This document shows, piece after piece, positions 54,496 to 64,000 of a DNA stretch of 64,000 nt (its first letter is position 1; every line of letters starts with the position of its first letter). Below the pieces are notes generated by a model. That model was not told the DNA's origin, ran no database searches, and worked only from the letters and a program-made list of their open reading frames with translations. A program made the translations under genes and the position numbers. Source of the stretch: Burkholderiales bacterium (lineage in GTDB: Bacteria > Pseudomonadota > Gammaproteobacteria > Burkholderiales > Burkholderiaceae_C). Location of the stretch: the NCBI GenBank assembly GCA_016213325.1, contig JACRAY010000018.1:62001-126000 (forward strand), in the 5' to 3' direction.

Positions 54496-55512
54496 TCAGG
54501 CGAGCTTGACGAGCTGCTTGCCGAAATTGCGGCCCTTGAGCATGCCGAGGAAAGCTTCCGGCGCCGACTCCAGGCCCACCGCCACGGACTCGCGCGGGCG
54601 CAGCTTGCCGGAGGCGACCAGCGTGCCCAGTTCCTTCAGCGCCTCGGGCCACACCTCCATGTGCTCGCTCACGATGAAGCCCTGCAGCATGAGGCGGTTG
54701 GTCAGCAGGAGCTGCGGATAGGCCATGGGAATGGGCTTGCCGTCATAGCCGGCAATCATGCCGCACAGGGCAATACGGCCGAAGGCGTTCATGCGCATCA
54801 TCACGGCGTCCATCACCATGCCGCCGACGTTCTCGAAGTAGCCGTCGATGCCGTTCGGGCAGGCCTCCTTCAGCGCCTTGGACAACGAGGCCGCGTCGGC
54901 GTGCTGCTTGTAGTCGACGCAGGCGTCGAAGCCCAGTTCTTCGGTCACGTACCTGCACTTGTCGGCGCCGCCGGCGATGCCCACGGCGCGCAGGCCGCGC
55001 GCCTTGGCCAGTGCACCCAGCGCGCTGCCGACCGCTCCCGATGCCGCGCTGACGACGACCGTCTCGCCTTCCTTCGGCTGGATGATCTTCACCAGCCCGT
55101 ACCATGCCGTCACCCCCGGCATGCCGACGGCACCGAGGTAGTGCGACAGCGGCACGTGGGTGGTGTCGACCCTGCGCAGCATGCCGGGCTTGTCGGCATC
55201 GACCACGCTGTATTCCTGCCAGCCGCCCATGCCCACCACCTGGTCGCCAGGCTGGAACTTGGCACTGCGGCTTTCCACCACTTCACCGGCCGTGCCGCCC
55301 TGCATCACCTGGCCCAGCGGCTGCGGCTGCGCGTAGCTCTTGGCGTCGTTCATGCGGCCGCGCATGTAGGGGTCCAGGCTCATGAAGTGGTGCTTCACCA
55401 GCACCTGCCCGTCCTGCAAGGCCGGCGTCTGGGTGGTGACGAGCTTGAAGTTGGATGGCGTGGCTTCGCCCTGCGGGCGGTTGTCCAGCAGGACCTGCTT
55501 GTTGCGGGGCAT
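54496..55512 (-). CDS. NADP-dependent oxidoreductase (MDR superfamily)
   Basis: LDPYMRGRM, VVSAASGAVGSALGALAKA. Confidence 0.94.
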   Translation of the reverse strand: MPRNKQVLLDNRPQGEATPSNFKLVTTQTPALQDGQVLVKHHFMSLDPYMRGRMNDAKSYAQPQPLGQVMQGGTAGEVVESRSAKFQPGDQVVGMGGWQEYSVVDADKPGMLRRVDTTHVPLSHYLGAVGMPGVTAWYGLVKIIQPKEGETVVVSAASGAVGSALGALAKARGLRAVGIAGGADKCRYVTEELGFDACVDYKQHADAASLSKALKEACPNGIDGYFENVGGMVMDAVMMRMNAFGRIALCGMIAGYDGKPIPMAYPQLLLTNRLMLQGFIVSEHMEVWPEALKELGTLVASGKLRPRESVAVGLESAPEAFLGMLKGRNFGKQLVKLA

Positions 55513-55520
55513 ATTGCCTC

Positions 55521-55949
55521 CTAGTCGGTGGAAATGGTGTCGAGCGGATGGGTCGATTTGGCACCGACCGGCAACCGCTTGACGTATTTGAAAGTACCGG
55601 TGGAATGCGCGCAGGCATGGCCCTGGGCGTCGTAGACCATGGCTTCGACGAATGCCATGGTCGGCGTTCTATGCACGAGCCGCCCCTTGCCCGACAGCTT
55701 GCCGCGCGACGGGCGCATGAAGCTCGTCTTCATCTCGATGGTGACGACGCCCAGCTCCGGCGTCACGCTGCGCGCCGCCGTGGCCATGCTGACGTCCAGC
55801 AGTGTCATCACCGCGCCGCCGTGGGCGACGGCATACGAGTTCATGTGCTCGGGCAGCGGCTCGTAGTCGATCTGCGACAGGCCGTTCTCGAACAGCACCA
55901 GGTCGAAGCCGAGGTGGTGCACGAAAGGAATGTTGACGCCGAACTTCAC
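55521..55949 (-). CDS. PaaI-type hotdog thioesterase (GTG start)
   Basis: AVAHGGAVMTLLDVSMATAAR. Confidence 0.88.
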   Translation of the reverse strand: MKFGVNIPFVHHLGFDLVLFENGLSQIDYEPLPEHMNSYAVAHGGAVMTLLDVSMATAARSVTPELGVVTIEMKTSFMRPSRGKLSGKGRLVHRTPTMAFVEAMVYDAQGHACAHSTGTFKYVKRLPVGAKSTHPLDTISTD

Positions 55950-55954
55950 GGCCC

Positions 55955-56746
55955 TCAGCCCCCGGTGACCACGCTGACGCCGCCGTCCACCGCCAGCCAC
56001 TGGCCGGTGATGTGCTTGCCCGCGTCCGAGGCGTACAGCAGCGTGATGCCTTTCAGGTCCTCGTCGTCGCCCAGGCGGTTGAGCGGCGCGTGCGCGGCCA
56101 TCTTCTCCGTGCCCATCTTCTCCAGCAGGCCGTGCGTCATCTTGCTGGGGAAGAAGCCGGGGCAGATGGCGTTGACGTTGATGCCGTAGCGGCCCCACTC
56201 GCAGGCCAGGGTCTGGGTGAACGTGATCACCGCGCCCTTGGACGTGTTGTACGCGATGGTCTGCATACCGGGCGGGTTGCCGCCCAGCCCGGCTATGGAC
56301 GCCACGTTGATGATGCGGCCGGCCTTGCGCGGGATCATGCTGCGCTTGGCGATGTGCTGGCTCAGGATGAAATAGCCGCGCACGTTCAGGTTCATCAGCT
56401 TGTCCCAGGCCTCCACCGGGAAGTCCTCGGCCGGCGCGCCCCAGGCTGCGCCCGCGTTGTTCACCAGGATGTCGACGTCGCCCATGCGCTCCAGGGTTTC
56501 GTCGGCCAGCCTGCGGATGTCTTCCTCGCGGCCGCAATCGGCGGCGATCCAGCGCGCGTCGATGCCGGCTGCCTGCAGTTCGGCGGCGGCCTCCTCCAGG
56601 TCGCCGGCCTTGCGCGAGCTGAGCATGATCTTCGCGCCGGCCTCGCCCAGCGCATGCGCGAGCTGCAGGCCGAGCCCGCGGGAGCCGCCGGTGACCAGGG
56701 CGGTCTTGCCGGTGAGGTCGAACAATTGCTGGATCGTGCGTGTCAT
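55955..56746 (-). CDS. SDR family oxidoreductase
   Basis: ALVTGGSRGLGLQLA, YNTSKGAV. Confidence 0.95.
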   Translation of the reverse strand: MTRTIQQLFDLTGKTALVTGGSRGLGLQLAHALGEAGAKIMLSSRKAGDLEEAAAELQAAGIDARWIAADCGREEDIRRLADETLERMGDVDILVNNAGAAWGAPAEDFPVEAWDKLMNLNVRGYFILSQHIAKRSMIPRKAGRIINVASIAGLGGNPPGMQTIAYNTSKGAVITFTQTLACEWGRYGINVNAICPGFFPSKMTHGLLEKMGTEKMAAHAPLNRLGDDEDLKGITLLYASDAGKHITGQWLAVDGGVSVVTGG

Positions 56747-56982
56747 GTCTTGCTCTCAGGGGTAGTTGGTGCGGATTTTGCGCCTGCAGCGGCCAGTCGC
56801 GAGCGCAGCCAGATGAGCACGACACCCGCCGTCGTGGCCAGCGCGCCGACGACGCCGAGCGACCAGCCCACGGTGGCATCGGCGCCGGCCACGGCCAGCC
56901 CGATCACCACCATGAACAGGCCGGCGTAGACGAAGATCCAGCTGAGCGAATCGAGCAGCGCGATGGTGCGCCCGGTCGTCAT
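56743..56982 (-). CDS. Small membrane protein
   Basis: Two TM segments; overlaps the SDR start. Confidence 0.7.
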   Translation of the reverse strand: MTTGRTIALLDSLSWIFVYAGLFMVVIGLAVAGADATVGWSLGVVGALATTAGVVLIWLRSRLAAAGAKSAPTTPESKT

Positions 56983-56983
56983 G

Positions 56984-58810
56984 TCAGAACGCCTCTTCGG
57001 GCGTATCGGCGCAGGTCGCATCGCGCGTCTCCACCACGCGCAGCCAGGCACCGATGCGCGGCAGCTCGTAGTGGAAGAAGTAGCGCAACGCGCGCAAGCG
57101 GCCCTCTTCGGCCGAGCTGCGCTCGCCGGCAGTGGGCAAGGCCAGCGCCACGTCGAGCCACGTCCAGGCGATCACCATGTGCCCGAAGGCCTGCATGTAG
57201 GGCACGGCATTGGCCAGCGCGTGCGCCGGGTCGCCGGTGGCCCAGGCCGCCTTGGTAGCCGAGCCGACCTTCTGCAGCGCCTGGCCGAGCGAGTCGGCGT
57301 ATTCGGCCAGCTCGGGCCGCTGGATGGCCGCCTCGATCGTGGCGTTGATGCGCCCGGCCAGCAGCATCAGGCCCTTGCCGCCTTCCATCACCACCTTGCG
57401 GCCCAGCAGGTCCGCGGCCTGTATGCCGTGCGTGCCTTCGTGGATCATGTTCAGGCGGTTGTCGCGCCAGTACTGCTCCACCGGGAAGTCGCGGGTGTAG
57501 CCATAGCCGCCGTGGACCTGGATCGCGAGCGAGTTCGCCTCCAGGCAGAACTCGCTGGGCCAGCTCTTGGCGACGGGCGTCAGCACTTCGAGCAGCAGGC
57601 GTGCATCGTCGGCCGAAGCCGGCTCGCCGGTGTGCTGTTCGTCGACCAGCCGCGCGCAATACAGCAGCAAGGCCAGTGCGCCTTCGCAGTAAGACTTCTG
57701 CGCCAGCAGCATGCGCTTGACGTCGGCATGCTCGATGATGCGCACCTGCGGCTGCGCAGGGTCCTTGCCGGCGGGTCCGACGGGGCGGCCCTGGGGCCGG
57801 TTTTTCGCGTAGTCGAGCGAGGCGTAGTAGCCGGCGAGGCCGAGCGCCGCGGCCGACAGGCCGATCGCGATGCGCGCCTCGTTCATCATGTGGAACATGC
57901 AGCGCAGGCCTTCGCCCGGGCGGCCGACGAGATAGCCGATGGCGCCTGCCTCGCCCCGCACAGGGAACTTGCCTTCGCCGAAGTTCAGCAGCGTGTTGGT
58001 GATGCCGCGCCAGCCCAGCTTGTGGTTCAGGCCCGCCAGCGCGATGTCGTTGCGCTCGCCGGTGAGGTTGCCGTCCAGGTCCACCAGCTTCTTGGGCACC
58101 ACGAACAGCGAGATTCCCCGCGTGCCCGGCACCAGCTTGCCGTCGGGGCCGGGGATCTTCGCGAGCACCAGGTGCACGATGTTCTCGGTCAGCTCGTGTT
58201 CGCCGGCCGAGATCCACATCTTGTTGCCCTTCAGGCGGTAGCGCGGCCCGAACGAGTCGCTCTCGAAGTCCGCGCCGTCCGGCGTGGCCCGCGTGGCTAT
58301 GTCCGACAGCGACGAGCCCGCCTGCGGCTCCGACAGGCACATGGTGCCGGTCCAGCGGCCGCCGAACTCGTTGAGCGCGAACACCTTCTTCTGCGCTTCG
58401 GTGCCGTGCGCCATCAGCAGGTTGGCGTTGCCGGTGGTGAGCAGGCCGCCCGTGATGCTGGCCGAAGCCAGCGTGAAGAAGGTGTTGGCCGCGGCTTCCA
58501 CCACGTAGGGCAGCTGCATGCCGCCGATCTCGGCGTCCTGCGCGGCGCTGAGCATGCCCGAGCCTGCGTACGCTTCCCACGCGTCGTGCGAGGCGCGCGG
58601 CAGGATCACCTTCTCGCCGTCGAAGCGCGGCTCCTCGGTGTCCACCAGCCGGTTGAACGGCGCGAACTTCTCGCGGGCGATGCGCTCGCAGGTGTCGAGC
58701 ACGGCGTCGAAGGTCTCGCGCGAGTGCTCGGCGAAACGCGGGCGGTCGTCCAGGCGATCGACCTGGAGCCAGTCATAGAGCAGGAAGTCGACGGTGGGGC
58801 GAAGGGACAT
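56984..58810 (-). CDS. Acyl-CoA dehydrogenase
   Basis: TMCLSEPQAGSSLSDI, QVHGGYGYTRDFPVEQYWRD. Confidence 0.95.
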   Translation of the reverse strand: MSLRPTVDFLLYDWLQVDRLDDRPRFAEHSRETFDAVLDTCERIAREKFAPFNRLVDTEEPRFDGEKVILPRASHDAWEAYAGSGMLSAAQDAEIGGMQLPYVVEAAANTFFTLASASITGGLLTTGNANLLMAHGTEAQKKVFALNEFGGRWTGTMCLSEPQAGSSLSDIATRATPDGADFESDSFGPRYRLKGNKMWISAGEHELTENIVHLVLAKIPGPDGKLVPGTRGISLFVVPKKLVDLDGNLTGERNDIALAGLNHKLGWRGITNTLLNFGEGKFPVRGEAGAIGYLVGRPGEGLRCMFHMMNEARIAIGLSAAALGLAGYYASLDYAKNRPQGRPVGPAGKDPAQPQVRIIEHADVKRMLLAQKSYCEGALALLLYCARLVDEQHTGEPASADDARLLLEVLTPVAKSWPSEFCLEANSLAIQVHGGYGYTRDFPVEQYWRDNRLNMIHEGTHGIQAADLLGRKVVMEGGKGLMLLAGRINATIEAAIQRPELAEYADSLGQALQKVGSATKAAWATGDPAHALANAVPYMQAFGHMVIAWTWLDVALALPTAGERSSAEEGRLRALRYFFHYELPRIGAWLRVVETRDATCADTPEEAF

Positions 58811-58813
58811 TGC

Positions 58814-58919
58814 TTGTCATGCCGGGCTTGACGGAGCCTGCCCCGGACTCGATCCGGGGGCATCCATCGTTGTGAGTCGAAACGCCACCATGGATTGCGG
58901 GTCGAGCCCGCAATGACAA
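58814..58919. repeat. REP-like compound palindrome bounded by TTGTCAT/ATGACAA
   Basis: Sub-hairpins CCCCGGA-ctcga-TCCGGGG (58841-58859) and TTGCGGG-tcgag-CCCGCAA (58895-58913). Confidence 0.8.
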
Positions 58920-58923
58920 TGGC

Positions 58924-60099
<1,176 letters not shown>

Positions 60100-60116
60100 G
60101 CTAAATGTTCCTCGGA

Positions 60117-62216
60117 TCAGTTGAAGGTCTTGCCTTCGGCGGCAAGGCGGGCCAGCAGCGGGGCGGGCTCCCAGAATTTGGCGTCGTCGCGCGGGTTGCG
60201 CTGGAAGCGCTTCATGGCCTGCACGACGTTGAACAGCCCCACCTGGTCGGCGTACAGCATCGGGCCGCCGCGGTGGAACGGAAAGCCGTAGCCGGTGATG
60301 TAGACCATGTCGATGTCGCTCGCGCGCGCCGCGATGCCCTCTTCGAGGATGTGCGCCGCTTCGTTGACCAGCGAGAACACCAGGCGCTGCACGATCTCCT
60401 CGTCGCTGATCTTGCGCGGCTCGATGCCCAGCTCCTTGCGGTGCGCCACGATCATGTCTTCCACCAGCTTCGCGGGAATAGCGTCGCGCTTGCCTTCCTG
60501 GTAGTCGTACCAGCCGGCGCCGGTCTTCTGGCCGAAGCGGCCGAGCTCGCACAGCTTGTCGGCGGTGCGGCTGTACATCATGTTGGGGCGTTCCTGCGAA
60601 CGGCGCTTGCGGATCGCCCAGCCGATGTCGTTGCCGGCCAGGTCGCCCATGCGGAACGGCCCCATCGCAAAGCCGAACTTCTCGATGGCGCGGTCCACCT
60701 GCTGCGGCGTGGCGCCTTCGTCCAGCAGGAAGCCGGCCTGGCGGCTGTACTGCTCGATCATGCGGTTGCCGATGAAGCCGTCGCACACGCCCGAGACCAC
60801 GGCCGTCTTCTTGATCTTCTTGGCCACCGACATGACGGTGGCCATCACGTCCTTGCCGGTCCTGGCGCCGCGCACCACTTCGAGCAGCTTCATGACGTTG
60901 GCCGGGCTGAAGAAGTGCAGGCCCACCACGTCCTGCGGCCGCTTGGTGAACGATGCGATCTTGTTGACGTCGAGCGTCGAGGTGTTGGAGGCGAGGATCG
61001 CGCCCGGCTTCATCAGCCCGTCGAGCGTCTCGAACACCTTTTGCTTGACGCCCATTTCCTCGAACACGGCCTCGATCACGAGGTCGGCGTCCTTCAGGTC
61101 GGCGTAGTCCAGCGTGGTCTTCAGCAGCGCCATGCGCTGCTCGTACTTGTCCTGCTTGAGCTTGCCCTTCTTGACCTGCGACTCGTAGTTCTTGCGGATG
61201 GTCGCGATGCCGCGGTCCAGCGCTTCCTGTTTCATCTCGAGGATGGTCACCGGGATGCCGGCGTTCAGGAAGTTCATGGTGATGCCGCCGCCCATGGTGC
61301 CGGCGCCGATCACGCCCACCGTCTTGATCTCGCGCTGCGGCGTGTCTTCCGGCACGTCCGGGATCTTGGAGGCGGCGCGCTCGGCCATGAACAGGTGGCG
61401 CAGCGCGCGCGACTCCGGCGTGAGCATCAGGTTGGTGAACACCTCGCGCTCGTACACCATGCCGTCGTCGAATTTCTTCCTGGTGGACGATTCCACGGCG
61501 TCGACGCACTTCTCGGGCGCCGGCAGGTTCTTGGACATGCCCTTGACCATGTTGCGCGCGAACTGGAAGTACGCGTCGCCCATCGGGTGTTTGCTGGGCA
61601 GGTTGCGCACCAGCGGCAGCGGGCGGGCGTCGGCGACCGAGCGCGCGTAGGCCAGCGCTTCTTCCAGCAGCGACTCGGGCGACGCCGCCATGCGGTCGAA
61701 CAGTTTCTGCCCGGGCAGCTGCGCCAGCATCTCGCTCTTGACCGGCTCGCCGCTCACGATCATGTTCAGGGCCACTTCGACGCCCAGCACGCGCGGCAGG
61801 CGCTGCGTGCCGCCGGCGCCGGGGATCAGGCCCAGCTTCACTTCGGGCAGCGCGATGTTGGCGCCGGGCGCGGCGATGCGGTAGTGGCAGCCCAGGGCCA
61901 GCTCGAGCCCGCCGCCCATGGCAACCGAATGCACGGCCGCGACCACGGGCTTGGTCGAGTTCTCGATGGCGCTGATCACCGACAGCAGGTTCGGCTCGGC
62001 ACCTGCCTTGGACGTGCCGAACTCCTTGATGTCGGCACCGCCCGAAAAGGCCTTTCCGGCCCCGGTGATGACGACCGCCTTCACCGCGGGGTCGCTGCCG
62101 GCCTGCTCGAGCCCTTGCGTGATACCCACGCGGGTTGCGTAGCCCAGCCCATTGACGGGCGGGTTGTTCATCGTGATCACCGCCACGTCGCCGTGGACCT
62201 TGTATTCAGCCGTCAT
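60117..62216 (-). CDS. Enoyl-CoA hydratase/3-hydroxyacyl-CoA dehydrogenase (FadB/FadJ-like)
   Basis: N-terminal crotonase, central [13 protein letters not shown]. Confidence 0.95.
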   Translation of the reverse strand: MTAEYKVHGDVAVITMNNPPVNGLGYATRVGITQGLEQAGSDPAVKAVVITGAGKAFSGGADIKEFGTSKAGAEPNLLSVISAIENSTKPVVAAVHSVAMGGGLELALGCHYRIAAPGANIALPEVKLGLIPGAGGTQRLPRVLGVEVALNMIVSGEPVKSEMLAQLPGQKLFDRMAASPESLLEEALAYARSVADARPLPLVRNLPSKHPMGDAYFQFARNMVKGMSKNLPAPEKCVDAVESSTRKKFDDGMVYEREVFTNLMLTPESRALRHLFMAERAASKIPDVPEDTPQREIKTVGVIGAGTMGGGITMNFLNAGIPVTILEMKQEALDRGIATIRKNYESQVKKGKLKQDKYEQRMALLKTTLDYADLKDADLVIEAVFEEMGVKQKVFETLDGLMKPGAILASNTSTLDVNKIASFTKRPQDVVGLHFFSPANVMKLLEVVRGARTGKDVMATVMSVAKKIKKTAVVSGVCDGFIGNRMIEQYSRQAGFLLDEGATPQQVDRAIEKFGFAMGPFRMGDLAGNDIGWAIRKRRSQERPNMMYSRTADKLCELGRFGQKTGAGWYDYQEGKRDAIPAKLVEDMIVAHRKELGIEPRKISDEEIVQRLVFSLVNEAAHILEEGIAARASDIDMVYITGYGFPFHRGGPMLYADQVGLFNVVQAMKRFQRNPRDDAKFWEPAPLLARLAAEGKTFN

Positions 62217-62326
62217 GCGGGTTCCTTCCGGGGGGGAAAAGTACGGTCGTTCGATTTTGCGATTCTAGGGGGGCGATGCTGCGGTGCAACCTCAGCTTGT
62301 CACTGGGGGGACAAATACGGACAGCC

Positions 62327-62430
62327 GAACGCAGAAGACGCAGAAACTACGCAGAAGACGCGAAAGGAATACCAATTGATCTTTTCCATTCTTCTGCGTC
62401 TTCTGCGCAACTTCTGCGGTTTCTGCGTTC
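62327..62430. repeat. GCAGAA-rich imperfect inverted repeat
   Basis: GAACGCAGAAGACGCAGAAACTACGCAGAAGACG... mirrored as ...CTTCTGCGTCTTCTGCGCAACTTCTGCGGTTTCTGCGTTC. Confidence 0.85.
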
Positions 62431-62450
62431 AAAGCCTTGCCGACGCAGTC

Positions 62451-63145
62451 TCAAACTTCCAGCCACTCCTTGCGAATATAGGCGTCTGCCTTCAGCTTGT
62501 CAGGCGTGCCGTGGAAGACGATGCTGCCATGGCCCATCACCAGGGCCACGTCGGAGATGGACATGGCGATCGTGAGCTTCTGCTCGATGAGCAGGACCGA
62601 AACACCGCGCTCCTTCAGCTTCTTCAGGTAGTCCGCCACCAGCTCGACGATCTTGGGCGCCAGGCCTTCGGTCGGCTCGTCGATGATGATGAGGTCGGGG
62701 TCGCCCATCAGCGTTCGGCACAGCGTCAGCATCTGCTGCTCGCCGCCCGACAGCACGCCGGCTTCGGTGTGCTGGCGCTCCTTCAGCCGCGGGAACATGG
62801 CGTACATGTCGTCGAAGCTCCAGCGCGCCCCCACGCCCTTGCCCTTTTGCCCCAGCATCAGGTTCTGGTGTACCGTGAGCTTGGGGAAGATGTCGCGGTT
62901 TTCCGGCACGTAGCCGATGCCCATGTGCGCAATCTCGAACGGCTTGCGCCCGATGATGGGCTTGCCCTGCCACTCGACCGTGCCGGTGCAGTCCACCATG
63001 CCCATGACGGCCTTCGCCGTGGTGGAGCGGCCCGAGCCGTTACGGCCGAGCAGCGCCACGATCTGCCCCTCACCCACCTCGAACTGGACGCCGTGCAGGA
63101 CGTGGCTCTTGCCATAGAACGCATGCAGGTTGTCGACCTTGAGCA

Positions 63146-63146
<1 letters not shown>
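62451..63146 (-). CDS. livF: Branched-chain amino acid-type ABC transporter ATPase (LivF-like)
   Basis: LLGRNGSGRSTTAKAVMG, LSGGEQQML. Confidence 0.92.
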
Positions 63147-63912
<766 letters not shown>

Positions 63913-63916
<4 letters not shown>

Positions 63917-64000
63917 AGGGTCTCCCTCCGCTTCATTTCCTTCTCGATGTACTCCTGGATCTCGCCCCACTGGTGGCGGAACTGCCGCCGCACCAGCTCG
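63913..64000 (-). CDS. C-terminus of an upstream gene (probably ABC permease), truncated by window
   Basis: Open frame ...FRHQWGEIQEYIEKEMKRRETL* overlapping the livG start. Confidence 0.6.

Overview
64 kb high-GC chromosomal segment, probably Burkholderiales/Comamonadaceae-like judging by gene content. I saw no rRNA, tRNA, CRISPR or IS elements. Main blocks: (1) 3' part of an ADP-forming acyl-CoA synthetase/GNAT protein; (2) a complete Tad/Flp pilus locus (about 2.5-13.9 kb); (3) an FNR-type regulator, a LuxR response regulator/histidine kinase pair and a stress island (13.9-31.3 kb) with two universal stress proteins, a yqjD/yqjE/yqjK-like trio, Hsp20, an APH+AAA kinase-like protein, a CFA synthase, a cytochrome c-like protein, a host-attachment-family protein, a hybrid kinase, CbpM/CbpA and a small RTX-type protein; (4) housekeeping genes (tatD, pilZ, holB, tmk, mltG, ygfZ, O-antigen ligase, Fe-ADH, patatin, tex); (5) a decayed histidine kinase pseudogene, DUF1223, MarR and a sensor-domain OtsA; (6) ogt, GST and a fatty-acid oxidation cluster ending in livF/livG. 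The main discovery is a dispersed set of about ten FNR/Dnr-like boxes (TTGAY-N4-RTCAA and degenerate versions). For most of them a -10-like hexamer lies 31-32 bp from the box centre (class II activator geometry). They link the Tad pilus and the stress genes into one putative oxygen-responsive regulon, with content reminiscent of the mycobacterial DosR dormancy regulon; two of the promoters appear nearly leaderless. Other findings are hairpin repeats that supply stop codons, REP-like and GCAGAA-type intergenic palindromes, a candidate small RNA/attenuator upstream of otsA, and a possible response-regulator operator pair upstream of the hybrid kinase. All calls were made by eye; no database search was run.
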